64,000 nt of DNA from Pseudomonas sp. PB120 (GCF_009761815.1 NZ_RWIN01000033.1:1-64000), one strand, 5' to 3'. Shown: positions 30,201 through 39,536, counted from the first letter of the stretch. Notes: a model not told the origin generated them from the sequence alone. Numbers and translations: made by a program.

Positions 30201-32014
30201 CCCCCATTTGGCCAGACTTCGTCTTCAAGCCCTTCAATAATCTTGAAGCACTGAAGAACGCACTAGCCGCCAAGGGCTTGAAACTCATGGGTTGGCGTGT
30301 TCAACCGTCCGCAACGGTGGATGTCATTGAACAAGGCACAACCCAGAGCATAACTTCCGACGCATTCGGGACAGGCCAGGCGCTCGAAAAACTCACTCCG
30401 GCACTGCCCGATATCGAGCCACAGACGGCGGTGCCGGAGCACTGGCAGAGTAATGAAATTCTGGAAAGCGAGGCCCCTCTGGCCACCAGCGGAAAATACC
30501 AGGGTATCTATTCGCTGAACTCAAACCCATCTACCGCAATTCTCATGAATGACCAGGCCTACTACGTACGCTACGAAGCCGACGTCAACGGTGGCGGTAC
30601 GTGGGCAATCATCGATCCGCAAAACCCTCACGCATCTTCAGGATCCATGCCGGTACGCTTGAATGCCGAGGGTGAATGGGAGCTGGCGCCAAAAATCCGA
30701 TTGGACGGCGGTGGCAAAGGCCTCAGCAAGCCGGTTCCCGGCCCCTCCCGACCCACTGCTCCAGTACAGCCCATTGCTCCAGTACAGCCCAAAGTAAATG
30801 CTCTCGCCCATTTGACACGATACGACGCCCCCAACGGTCGCTCGTTGAACTACCTGGCGTTGGGAGAACCGGAAACCCATATAAAAGTTGTTAACATGCC
30901 TGGCGGTGGCATCAGAGGGATCTCCCCCTACGAAGAGTTTGTCGTCGGACGCCACGCCGTACTCGTCAGGGATGCAAACGGATTCCAGATACCCAGGGAT
31001 TTTTTTGCCTCACTGCCTCCTCGCCCGGTCCAGCCTGCTATCACGCCATCCACAACCGTTACCGAACTCATCGAGAAGATATTCGACACAGCGCCAGGGC
31101 TGGTGGTCGGTGAAAGTCAGGATCGCATTGCCAGCATGCGGTTCCTGATCGAAAACATGCCGACGCTGGCCAGGAAAGGCGTCAAGACGATCTACATGCA
31201 TCGTCTGCTCAATGACTTCAGTCAAATCGACCTGAACAACTTCGCCGAAACCGGGCAGATGGATGGCATGCTGGAGAAGTACCTGAAAAAGCTTCCGGGC
31301 GACCCTGCGGAACAGTTCACGCCACTGGAAGTGATCAAAACGGCCCAACAGAACGGCATACGAATCCAGGCCACTGACTGTTTGGCAAGTTATCGCTATA
31401 CAGAGGCGAGTATGACCACCTCAATCCGTCAATCCGTCAAAACCTACCTCACCCACACCATCATGGAGGCCACCCAAGCCCGCAATGGCGGTGGAAAATG
31501 GCTGGTGCTCACCGATCAGGAGAACACCAACACGTTCAGAGGACTGGCCGGCATCAGCGAAACAGAGGGCGGTATCGGTTTGCGCATCGAAGAAGTGCGA
31601 CCCGATCAGAGCCTTCACCTGGACATCGATCACGGCCTCGAAGTCAGTCATGACATGGCAGGGGTTACGGGCCAGATGCGCGGCCATTCCGATATCCTGT
31701 ATGCCGACATCAGCCTGCAGATGCCGACGCCGTTCATTCAACGAACGGCTGAGCAGGTCAATCAGCTGCTGTTCCGCCAAGGCATGTTCACCATTGAAAG
31801 CTCGGAAGAAACCCTCACGCTGATCCATCGCAGCCGCACTAACCAGATTGTGCGAACGACAATCGAGCGAACGATGGATAACGGCTTTCGGATCAACCGC
31901 CCCGCCTGGGCGGGCGTACATCAGGTCACCTATGCGAACCTGATGAGTCTTGCCCACGCACTTAACCGCATGGGCCTGACACTTGAGGGCCGTCTGCCCG
32001 CTGTCACTACTTGA
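27251..32014 (+). CDS. Large dermonecrotic-toxin-like (DUF6543) protein with duplicated C-terminal modules
   Basis: A 1587-residue protein with no signal peptide. The N-terminal third (about 60-345) has the DUF6543 hallmarks: FYTADANASIYNETNEVRMY, LADLWEKNLSQRYLNKLNAFW and TYVPGAAEPFHVHPT. A hydrophobic stretch at about 359-430 (GPLAVLGWPIALPVIGASIA) could insert in a membrane. After a Ser/Glu-rich linker come two tandem copies of a unit A-B-C. A is at 495-590 and 1061-1155 (QGIYSLNSNPSTAI and GGGTWAIIDP in both). B is at about 610-925 and 1175-1495 (IKNMPTLARLGFKRLYL against IENMPTLARKGVKTIYM). C is at 931-1016 and 1497-1585. B resembles the ChaN/EreA/Pasteurella-toxin C2 fold, with GE709 and GE1288 and later Asp801 and Asp1376, but the His after GE is replaced (GETR, GESQ). 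Export route and target are unknown. Confidence 0.8.
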   Translation: MSTEQNTPASSNAADQATLKLIAPVVVTACPGLQEEAHAVASEILHKHGITGLDPDQVWWHRFNNVSASSTKAFLGWEHAPKPSESLTLTQLVIHRYRVTDQDDALELDSNGGFYTADANASIYNETNEVRMYPRQVLADLWEKNLSQRYLNKLNAFWASHFDDFRTLAKCNYLSKAVEARQNGQLGEEDFQTVIRAVVGDTSWPITLATLKAQTSTPADLRVCALDVAGHVATDILRIVEPNGRQITYVPGAAEPFHVHPTVTDMHWWMLLHMNEEQPRTEFMTHFPLSARKEVHDNITPLMNQLVGTWGKYDHHLINQKDITISGDVFTWQSRGVQSKMLEEADLTLVSNGQMRKQLWLGYLTAALHAFGPLAVLGWPIALPVIGASIAAMGLNIDKAVNGKTAAERKAGIIGAVLDGINVLFNIPLLKEASVLEEVGASVDAAEATEMASLRESDAAAESTATEDPRESDSTESTRPQPEGAPVSPRETVVVPEQWQCHEPLESDMLSTQGGKFQGIYSLNSNPSTAIRMNEAAYYVRFESDVNGGGTWAIIDPENPNAFTGSIPVRLNPEGQWKITTRTELKGGLEEPSSSGSGEASQPEVEAWAREPGTYVKTLRTPGMREWALGGPDEMFTVFDEEAGVEVRTSRFAWRQREARENLILDAQTYYETHPPLPRTQTSLPPSFKTPEELFQTASEQKSGLVFGETRGSIGSKKLLIKNMPTLARLGFKRLYLQELLTNANQVDLDTFARTGAMPEDLETYLIELDIKAGNDPDGQYNVLALVKAANENKIRVQALDCAITYNINGHVTLEPEKQMARSFFASEVIQLNEQAHGAQNWVALLDRENMSTFRGYRGVSEQVGAVSVRIDEVNPGTARPIAIDSGAAVEYENYPDSPVRDLDVAFDDLSNVQSRIKADWHLQVETPWTHKSSDELEALLPDSGMYTFQRSDDGVLLVFRNANKQIEKNIVKTMPGGYIELDSPIWPDFVFKPFNNLEALKNALAAKGLKLMGWRVQPSATVDVIEQGTTQSITSDAFGTGQALEKLTPALPDIEPQTAVPEHWQSNEILESEAPLATSGKYQGIYSLNSNPSTAILMNDQAYYVRYEADVNGGGTWAIIDPQNPHASSGSMPVRLNAEGEWELAPKIRLDGGGKGLSKPVPGPSRPTAPVQPIAPVQPKVNALAHLTRYDAPNGRSLNYLALGEPETHIKVVNMPGGGIRGISPYEEFVVGRHAVLVRDANGFQIPRDFFASLPPRPVQPAITPSTTVTELIEKIFDTAPGLVVGESQDRIASMRFLIENMPTLARKGVKTIYMHRLLNDFSQIDLNNFAETGQMDGMLEKYLKKLPGDPAEQFTPLEVIKTAQQNGIRIQATDCLASYRYTEASMTTSIRQSVKTYLTHTIMEATQARNGGGKWLVLTDQENTNTFRGLAGISETEGGIGLRIEEVRPDQSLHLDIDHGLEVSHDMAGVTGQMRGHSDILYADISLQMPTPFIQRTAEQVNQLLFRQGMFTIESSEETLTLIHRSRTNQIVRTTIERTMDNGFRINRPAWAGVHQVTYANLMSLAHALNRMGLTLEGRLPAVTT

Positions 32015-32020
32015 TACGCA

Positions 32021-32056
32021 AAAAGGCCCCGTGAATTCACATTCACGGGGCCTTTT
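32021..32056. terminator. Bidirectional terminator, probably the ancestral guaA terminator
   Basis: A 16-bp perfect stem (AAAAGGCCCCGTGAAT / ATTCACGGGGCCTTTT, loop TCAC) begins seven bases after the toxin-like stop. A-runs and T-runs on both sides let it work in both directions. The guaA 3'-end copy at 32082 lies directly to its right, so before the island inserted this was most likely the end of guaA as well. Confidence 0.9.
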
Positions 32057-32081
32057 ACGGTGTTACAGGCGATCAGTCAGA

Positions 32082-32123
32082 GCGGGATCATTCCCACTCA
32101 ATCGTCGCTGGCGGCTTGCTCGA
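32082..32123. repeat. att direct repeat (distal copy of guaA 3' end)
   Basis: A 42-bp sequence identical to 34639-34680. Read leftward it encodes the last eleven residues of GuaA ([11 protein letters not shown]) plus the stop codon. It is cut off from any guaA reading frame, so it is the far attachment site left by an integration event. Confidence 0.92.
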
Positions 32124-32226
32124 GTCCAATAACGCCGCCACCCGTCAGGACTACGAACGAGCGACTTGTCATCAGCCTCCTATTCTTTCGGTGAAGCAGC
32201 TTGTTACCGTTGAGATGCGCAGCAAC

Positions 32227-32256
32227 CTGACAAACGGGGAGAAGCTTCCGTAGAAT
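32227..32256 (+). promoter_or_regulatory. Predicted promoter of the island gene
   Basis: CTGACA (32227-32232), 18 bases, TAGAAT (32251-32256). Transcription would start near 32263 and meet the hairpin at 32325-32348 before the coding region. Box similarity only. Confidence 0.5.
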
Positions 32257-32324
32257 GCCTCCGTGGCTATGGAACACCTTCCTTCTAAACCTCCTATGAC
32301 CTAGGGGTTCCGCTCTCCACACCT

Positions 32325-32348
32325 CGCCTGCTTCTTGCAGGCGTTTTT
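32325..32348 (+). terminator. Intrinsic-terminator-like hairpin upstream of the TerD-domain gene
   Basis: A perfect 7-bp stem (CGCCTGC/GCAGGCG, loop TTCTT) is followed at once by TTTTT. It lies 65 bases before the gene's ATG and about 60-85 bases after the predicted start of transcription. It could be an attenuator, or the end of a short RNA encoded at 32263-32348. Confidence 0.6.
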
Positions 32349-32412
32349 ACATCGACTGCGGACACGATGCTGCAGCTCACTCGAAACGGCGGACAAGGGA
32401 GAAAAATCAAGG

Positions 32413-34485
32413 ATGAATCAGGAACTGTTCCTGCGTCGCCGTACCAAAGTTCACGTTCCGATGGGCACCGGCGGTGCCACGCGCGCTCAGGTTGCGTCGG
32501 CTGTCCGGGAAGCTGCGGCGTTCAGATGCGTACTATCAGAGCCACTGATTGAGCGAATCGGCATGCTGTCAGCGGCAGAACTCAAGAATTGGCTGCGCGA
32601 AGTTGTCCGAGTGCTTCGACGGCAGACCGGCGCTCACGTACACCACAAGCCGTTTTATCCTGACTTTCCAGATAAGGTTCTGACGGCTTCGGAGGGGGAG
32701 TTATACCTTAACGCCGTCATACACTACCTCACGCTGTGGCGTTTACCACTCAGCGAACACTCTCGACCTGCGTTGCTTGAAGGCAACTTCATATCCCGCG
32801 TTATCGAACCGGGAAGCGTCTCCGAGTTCGAGTCACTGCTGGAGCCGCTGGTTTCATCGCGTACTTCGCTCTCCGAAGAGGAAACGGCTGATATTGCCTG
32901 GTTTATCCGAGAGTACAAAAGCGATGTGTTTCGTCTACTGCCTGAGGCCATCCCGTTCCGGGAGATCCGTGCACAGGTTGGCGGCGCACTGATCCTGCAT
33001 GTTGCTGGCGATGCACGGGTGGACGAATTCCTGGAGCGAAACGTCGAAACGGCGACTGACGTGCTACGACTCGCGGTCGCGCTGAATAAAGGAGACGTGT
33101 CACTGACGACAGCGTCGACACGTTTCAAAGCGATGAAGCGCTCACTGCGCCGTCTGCTGCTGCGCCTGCTCGATCGCATACCCAACGCTACAGAAGACGT
33201 GATGCGGCATGTCGAGCGATGGAAACGCCTGGCTGAAGTACTGCATCCGGGCGATTATGCCGATAAGTACCCGCGAGCTCTGGCCGCCATCACCGCAGCG
33301 CGTCGCAACGAATCGCCAGCTTCCTTTGGCTCACTTGTCGAAACAATGCTGGCTCAGCGTCACATCGCCACGCTTACCCCCCTGCTACAGAGCCGTCCTG
33401 GTGAGTTTGCACGACGACTGGACGCGACCCTGAGGCGCGCGATGGAACCGGAGTCGGTTCTCGACGCTTTCGAGGCTGTTGCATCGCAAGTGTCCTCACC
33501 TGTCCTGCTGCAGTTGCTGGCCCAGGTACGCGCTCCGCGCCCCCTCCCCCTGCGGGCCTTCACACCGAAAGGTTCATTCGCCAAAATCTATGGCATCAAG
33601 GATCGACGCGAACCTCTGACACCTGAAGTGTTAGCGCGTGCAGCCCGAATCTGCGAAGACGCTCTCGTAAAGCGTTTTTCGTCACTGCCGTCGCTGGGCA
33701 CCTGTTTCGTCGATCCAGCATTACGCGATTACCGGGTACCGTTGGCGCAGCGTGCCTCATCGAAGTCGCTACGCACGCTGGTGCGAGGCAGCCAGTTGCC
33801 TATGCCCGACACACGTTTCATTCGTCTGTTCCTGTGGTGGAAGAATGGCAGTGCGCGCACAGACATCGACTTGTCTGCCGCATTTTTCGACGCCAACTTC
33901 GTGTTCATACAAACGGTCGCGTACTACAACCTGAAGGGTTTCGGCGGCTACCACAGCGGCGACATCGTCGACGCGCCCGACGGAGCTTCTGAGTTCATCG
34001 ACCTCGACATCGATGTGCTCGTCGAGAAGGGTATCCGCTACGTCGTCACTTCTATCAACTCATTCACCGAGCAACCGTATTGCGACCTTCCAGAATGCTT
34101 TGCTGGCTGGATGGCCCGCGCCGACACGGCGTCGGGTGAGGTATTTGAGCCCCGATCCGTGTTTGATCGTATCGATATCGCATCCGACACACAGATCTGT
34201 CTGCCATTTGTAATGGACTTGCAGGAGCGGCGAGTGATATGGGCCGATCTGGGGCTGACTTCATCTCCCCGGTGGAACAATGTCGGGAACAACCTCAGTG
34301 GGATATCGTTGATGCTACGGGCTTTGGTACATACACCACGGCCTGATTTAGAGACGCTGTTCGATTTGCATGTAAAAGCACGAGGCGAACGAGTGGCTTC
34401 GCCGCAGCAGGCACGGTCTGTGTTTGCACCTGATCGAGGGATAACGCCGTTTGATACGGATTTGATTCGATCACAGTTTCTTTAA
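32413..34485 (+). CDS. Large protein with C-terminal TerD-like domain
   Basis: A 690-residue protein. About the first 440 residues are mostly helical and unrecognised, rich in Arg and Leu, with no signal or membrane segment. The C-terminal part (about 470-650) looks like a TerD/stress-protein calcium-binding domain: RTDIDLSAAFFD (Asp484, Asp486) and YHSGDIVDAPDGASEFIDLD, analogous to the acidic calcium loops of TerD, then YVVTSINSFTEQPY. It belongs with the tellurite-resistance-linked Ter stress system, but no other ter gene is nearby. ATG 32413 follows AAGGGAG; the frame opens 26 codons earlier inside a terminator-like hairpin, which I reject. It is the only cargo gene of the guaA island. 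Confidence 0.72.
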   Translation: MNQELFLRRRTKVHVPMGTGGATRAQVASAVREAAAFRCVLSEPLIERIGMLSAAELKNWLREVVRVLRRQTGAHVHHKPFYPDFPDKVLTASEGELYLNAVIHYLTLWRLPLSEHSRPALLEGNFISRVIEPGSVSEFESLLEPLVSSRTSLSEEETADIAWFIREYKSDVFRLLPEAIPFREIRAQVGGALILHVAGDARVDEFLERNVETATDVLRLAVALNKGDVSLTTASTRFKAMKRSLRRLLLRLLDRIPNATEDVMRHVERWKRLAEVLHPGDYADKYPRALAAITAARRNESPASFGSLVETMLAQRHIATLTPLLQSRPGEFARRLDATLRRAMEPESVLDAFEAVASQVSSPVLLQLLAQVRAPRPLPLRAFTPKGSFAKIYGIKDRREPLTPEVLARAARICEDALVKRFSSLPSLGTCFVDPALRDYRVPLAQRASSKSLRTLVRGSQLPMPDTRFIRLFLWWKNGSARTDIDLSAAFFDANFVFIQTVAYYNLKGFGGYHSGDIVDAPDGASEFIDLDIDVLVEKGIRYVVTSINSFTEQPYCDLPECFAGWMARADTASGEVFEPRSVFDRIDIASDTQICLPFVMDLQERRVIWADLGLTSSPRWNNVGNNLSGISLMLRALVHTPRPDLETLFDLHVKARGERVASPQQARSVFAPDRGITPFDTDLIRSQFL

Positions 34486-34551
34486 CACTTACGCTTGCCG
34501 TTGCCATCCACCGAATGCGACGACTCTGGTTTCGGCGCTTTCCCCCAAAAA

Positions 34552-34582
34552 AAATGCCAGTCAGCATAACTGACTGGCATTT
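34552..34582. terminator. Bidirectional terminator between the island gene and guaA
   Basis: A 13-bp perfect stem (AAATGCCAGTCAG / CTGACTGGCATTT, loop CATAA) with a run of A on the left and TTTT on the right. It lies within the island and now terminates guaA, replacing the displaced one at 32021-32056. Confidence 0.9.
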
Positions 34583-34638
34583 TCTAAAACCCCTCTTGCG
34601 CCTCTTCGAATCTAACGTTGAAATCTAGAGGGCGCGGC

Positions 34639-34680
34639 GCGGGATCATTCCCACTCAATCGTCGCTGGCGGCTTGCTCGA
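34639..34680. repeat. att direct repeat (proximal, inside guaA)
   Basis: Second copy of the 42-bp repeat. It overlaps the last codons and stop of the intact guaA gene, so integration kept the GuaA C-terminus unchanged. Confidence 0.92.
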
Positions 34681-36222
34681 CACGTCGTAAGTGACGCGGG
34701 AGATGCCTTCGATTTCATTGATGATGCGGCCGCTGACGGTTTCCAGCAGTTCGTAAGGCAGGTGAGCCCAACGCGCGGTCATGAAGTCGATGGTTTCCAC
34801 GGCACGCAGGGCCACGACCCAGGCGTAACGACGGCCATCGCCGACCACACCAACCGATTTCACCGGCTGGAACACCACGAACGCCTGGCTGACTTTGTGG
34901 TACCAGTCGGCCTTGCGCAGTTCTTCGATGAAGATGTGGTCGGCACGACGCAGCAGGTCGGCGTATTCCTTCTTCACTTCACCGAGGATGCGCACGCCCA
35001 GGCCCGGGCCCGGGAACGGGTGGCGGTAGACCATGTCGTACGGCAGGCCGAGTTCCAGGCCCAGTCGACGGACTTCGTCCTTGAACAGCTCGCGCAGGGG
35101 TTCAACCAGCTTGAGGTTCATTTCTTCCGGCAGGCCACCCACGTTGTGGTGCGACTTGATCACGTGAGCCTTGCCGCTTTTCGCGCCAGCCGACTCGATC
35201 ACGTCCGGGTAGATGGTGCCTTGGGCGAGGTACTTGATGTTGTCCAGTTTGTTGGACTGGGCATCGAAGACGTCGATGAAGGTACGACCGATGATCTTGC
35301 GCTTCTTCTCTGGATCGCTTTCGCCAGCCAGGTTGTTCAGGAACTGGTCTTCAGCGTTGGCGCGGATCACCTTGACGCCCATGTTCTCGGCGAACATGGC
35401 CATCACTTGCTCGCCTTCGTGCAGACGCAGCAGGCCGTTGTCGACGAAGACGCACGTCAGCTGGTCGCCGATGGCTTTGTGCAGCAGCGCGGCAACTACC
35501 GAGGAGTCAACGCCACCGGACAGGCCGAGCAATACGTTGTCGGTGCCGACCTGGGCGCGAACCTGGGCGATGGCATCTTCCGCAATCTTCGACGGCGTCC
35601 ACAGGGCTTCGCAGCCGCAGATGTCGAGGATGAAGCGCGACAGGATGCGACCGCCCTGCTTGGTGTGGGTCACTTCCGGGTGGAACTGCACGCCGTAGTA
35701 ACGCAGGTCATCGTTGAACATGCCGGCAATCGGGCAGCTCGGGGTGCTGGCCAGAATGTGGAAGTCTTTCGGCATTTTGGTGACCTTGTCACCGTGGCTC
35801 ATCCACACGTCGAGGCCGAACAGACCGTCGGCGTCGATGTGGTCTTCGATGCCGTCCAGCAGCTGGCTCTTGCCGACCACGTCGACACGGGCGTAACCGA
35901 ATTCACGCAATTCGGAACCTTCGACCTTGCCACCCAGCTGTTCAGCCATGGTCTGCATGCCGTAGCAGATGCCGAAGACCGGAACGCCCAGGTCAAACAC
36001 CGCTTGCGGGCAGCGAGGGCTGTTGGCTTCGTGTACGGACTCGGGGCCGCCGGCGAGAATGACGCCTTTTGGAGCGAATTCGCGAATCGCTTCGTCGTCC
36101 ATGTCGAACGGATGCAGTTCGCAGTACACGCCGATTTCACGCACGCGGCGGGCGATCAGCTGGGTGTACTGGGAGCCGAAGTCGAGGATCAGGATGCGGT
36201 GAGCGTGAATATCGAGGGCCAT
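34645..36222 (-). CDS. guaA: GMP synthase (glutamine-hydrolysing)
   Basis: Aminates XMP to GMP using glutamine and ATP. The 525 residues comprise a class I glutamine amidotransferase domain (Cys86 in [15 protein letters not shown]), an ATP pyrophosphatase domain (P-loop [16 protein letters not shown]) and the dimerisation C-terminus ending PPATIEWE. It is complete although its 3' end serves as an integration site. It lies 99 bases downstream of guaB on the same strand. Confidence 0.98.
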   Translation of the reverse strand: MALDIHAHRILILDFGSQYTQLIARRVREIGVYCELHPFDMDDEAIREFAPKGVILAGGPESVHEANSPRCPQAVFDLGVPVFGICYGMQTMAEQLGGKVEGSELREFGYARVDVVGKSQLLDGIEDHIDADGLFGLDVWMSHGDKVTKMPKDFHILASTPSCPIAGMFNDDLRYYGVQFHPEVTHTKQGGRILSRFILDICGCEALWTPSKIAEDAIAQVRAQVGTDNVLLGLSGGVDSSVVAALLHKAIGDQLTCVFVDNGLLRLHEGEQVMAMFAENMGVKVIRANAEDQFLNNLAGESDPEKKRKIIGRTFIDVFDAQSNKLDNIKYLAQGTIYPDVIESAGAKSGKAHVIKSHHNVGGLPEEMNLKLVEPLRELFKDEVRRLGLELGLPYDMVYRHPFPGPGLGVRILGEVKKEYADLLRRADHIFIEELRKADWYHKVSQAFVVFQPVKSVGVVGDGRRYAWVVALRAVETIDFMTARWAHLPYELLETVSGRIINEIEGISRVTYDVSSKPPATIEWE

Positions 36223-36321
36223 GATTCAGTCTCGTCTAAGTCATTCAGAAACAGTCGTAATTCAGAAACAACTCGGGGCTGAATAAAACAGCCCCGGTTG
36301 CTTAGCTTGTTGCTTGAAGGC

Positions 36322-37869
<1,548 letters not shown>

Positions 37870-37917
37870 CTATTATCGACGCAGTGATCGACGGGACTTT
37901 TGCTCCGCAAATCCTTT

Positions 37918-38017
37918 TGTAGGAGCGAGCTTGCTCGCGATGGTCGCGAACGATTACTCGGGATGCCTGACACCCCGTGTTGATCTCGGGTTTTTCGCGA
38001 GCAAGCTCGCTCCTACA
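37918..38017. repeat. REPIN (AGGAGCGAGC type)
   Basis: Inverted pair TGTAGGAGCGAGCTTGCTCG and CGAGCAAGCTCGCTCCTACA upstream of guaB, with an inner GGGATGCCTGACACCCCG segment also seen in the 62074 copy. Confidence 0.88.
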
Positions 38018-38023
38018 AGGTAG

Positions 38024-38572
38024 TCAGAGTTCGACTTTCACCCAACTTACGGGCTGGTCGAGCCAGTCGGCGAACTCGTCGATAAAGCTCTGCTTGAACC
38101 CGGCTTCGGCCCAGTTGTTGAAGATAAACCCCAGGTTGGAAAACCCGCACTCCTGCAGGAAGAGAAACCCGTTGATGTCGTCCTCATGCCCGCATTCCGG
38201 GCAGGTGAAGTTATCGGTGCGCCCCGGCATCCAGTCTTCCAGGCTCTCAAACAGCGCCTCGCCGACTTCCTTGCGGCATTCGGCGCAGCCTGCTTCTTCA
38301 AGAAACCCCTTGGCCGGCGTATAGATGCACCGCTTGGTAATGATTTCCAGGCCATTGACCGGCTCGCCGAACGGCAGGGCTTCCGGGTGCAGAACCACGG
38401 CCCGGGCGCCGTCAGCGATCGCGTGGCCCATGCGGTTACCAGTCCGCCCGCACGTGGTCAGCTCTTCCTTGATGATGTTCTTGCGCACCAGCCAACGCAC
38501 GACCGCCCTTGCCCGGGGTTCGTGCACCGGCAGTGTGGAGATTTTAGGGACGATGATGCTTTGGGAATTCAT
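38024..38572 (-). CDS. Conserved zinc-ribbon-like protein of unknown function
   Basis: A 182-residue soluble protein. Two Cys pairs, CAEC (Cys96, Cys99) and CPEC (Cys124, Cys127), suggest one structural zinc site; further cysteines lie at 41 and 82. There is no P-loop or transporter signature, although I recall Pseudomonas homologues labelled 'sugar ABC transporter ATPase'; nothing in the sequence supports that label. It is a single gene flanked by REPINs on both sides. Confidence 0.75.
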   Translation of the reverse strand: MNSQSIIVPKISTLPVHEPRARAVVRWLVRKNIIKEELTTCGRTGNRMGHAIADGARAVVLHPEALPFGEPVNGLEIITKRCIYTPAKGFLEEAGCAECRKEVGEALFESLEDWMPGRTDNFTCPECGHEDDINGFLFLQECGFSNLGFIFNNWAEAGFKQSFIDEFADWLDQPVSWVKVEL

Positions 38573-38605
38573 GGTGCAAACCTACACATGCGAAATGATC
38601 ACCCC

Positions 38606-38688
38606 TGTGGGAGCGAGCCTGCTCGCAAAGGTGTGTCAGTCAACACCAATGCAGCTGACACGCCATCGCGAGCAAGCTCGCTCCTACA
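38606..38688. repeat. REPIN (mixed ends)
   Basis: The left half reads TGTGGGAGCGAGCCTGCTCG and the right half ATCGCGAGCAAGCTCGCTCC...TACA, so the two arms come from slightly different REP variants. It lies between the zinc-ribbon gene and the TauE gene. Confidence 0.8.
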
Positions 38689-38729
38689 TGGGATTTGCGG
38701 CCGGCAGCTTAATCGCTGACGAAATCCGG

Positions 38730-39512
38730 TCAAGTACTCAAATACCGCCCGATCAAGGCAATCCCGCTGGCCAGCACCAGCCACGTCACCAACCGCACAA
38801 AGGCCTCGCGGGACAGTTTCCGGGTCAACCGACGGCCGATCCACAACCCCAGCGCCATCGCCGGCACCAAACACAGGGCCAATACCAACAAGGGTAGCTC
38901 GGCATACACCCCCGCGACAGCAAACAGGCCGAGGCGCACGACGGTGCTGCAACTGATCAGCGCACTTTGCGTCGCCCGGGCCGCCTCCTTGGGCAACCGG
39001 CTGTTCAAATAGATCGCGTATAGAAAGCCGCCACTGCCAAACAATGCCCCGAACATCCCGCCCACGGTGCCCATCGGCAACGCCCAGACTGCGGATAACT
39101 GCGTAGGCCGGGTTTTGACCCACAGGCTGTAAACCGCATAAGCGCTGATAAACAGCCCCATCAACAGCAGCAACAGGTCGGATTTCAGGTTCAGTAGAAA
39201 GATGACCCCCAGCGTGCACCCCACCGCCATGCACGGCAGCAACCGCACCAGCTCGGGTTTCGCCACGTCACGCCGCGAGGGCAACAGGTTGCCGAACGCC
39301 GCGACGAAATCCAGCAACACCAGCAGCGGCACGATCTTCGACAGCGGCATGAACAGAATCAGAATCGGCCCCGCGACCAGCGCCGTGCCGAAGCCGGCGA
39401 TGCCGAATACGATGTAGGCCAGGGCGATGCCCAGGCCGATCACCAGCCAATCCGTTGTGCCGAAGGCCCATTGGTTCATCAGTTCAAACACATTAATTCC
39501 CCAGTCATCCAT
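38730..39512 (-). CDS. TauE/SafE-family permease
   Basis: Integral membrane protein of 260 residues, seven to eight helices, of the sulfite/organosulfonate exporter family. The first conserved half-repeat reads ALAYIVFGIAGFGTALVAGP and the second MGTVGGMFGALFGSGGFLYA, the paired Gly-rich segments typical of TauE/SafE. I start at ATG 39512 (MDDWGINVF); the open frame continues far upstream antisense to xseA, and that extension is not real. Substrate unknown. Confidence 0.83.
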   Translation of the reverse strand: MDDWGINVFELMNQWAFGTTDWLVIGLGIALAYIVFGIAGFGTALVAGPILILFMPLSKIVPLLVLLDFVAAFGNLLPSRRDVAKPELVRLLPCMAVGCTLGVIFLLNLKSDLLLLLMGLFISAYAVYSLWVKTRPTQLSAVWALPMGTVGGMFGALFGSGGFLYAIYLNSRLPKEAARATQSALISCSTVVRLGLFAVAGVYAELPLLVLALCLVPAMALGLWIGRRLTRKLSREAFVRLVTWLVLASGIALIGRYLST

Positions 39513-39536
39513 GAATCGCGAAGCAGACTCTACCCC

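Larger units (their letters stand above)
32082..34680. mobile_element. Small genomic island integrated in the 3' end of guaA
   Basis: Bounded by perfect 42-bp direct repeats, of which the right one is part of the living guaA gene. The unit inserted is 2,557 bp (one repeat plus cargo). The 3' end of guaA is a known target of tyrosine-recombinase islands, which leave just this kind of duplication. No integrase, excisionase or transfer gene is present. The cargo is one TerD-domain gene, a leader with promoter and terminator-like hairpin, and a strong terminator before guaA. It is either a deletion remnant or an element mobilised in trans. Confidence 0.85.

Noticed and set aside
32124..32412. Integrase remnant at the left end of the guaA island
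   Set aside because: I looked in all frames here and in 34486-34638 for tyrosine-recombinase motifs and saw none; both stretches appear non-coding.
36274..36296. 8-bp hairpin between guaB and guaA as a terminator
   Set aside because: The stem (CGGGGCTG/CAGCCCCG) is good, but no T-run follows in the direction of transcription and guaBA is expected to be one operon.
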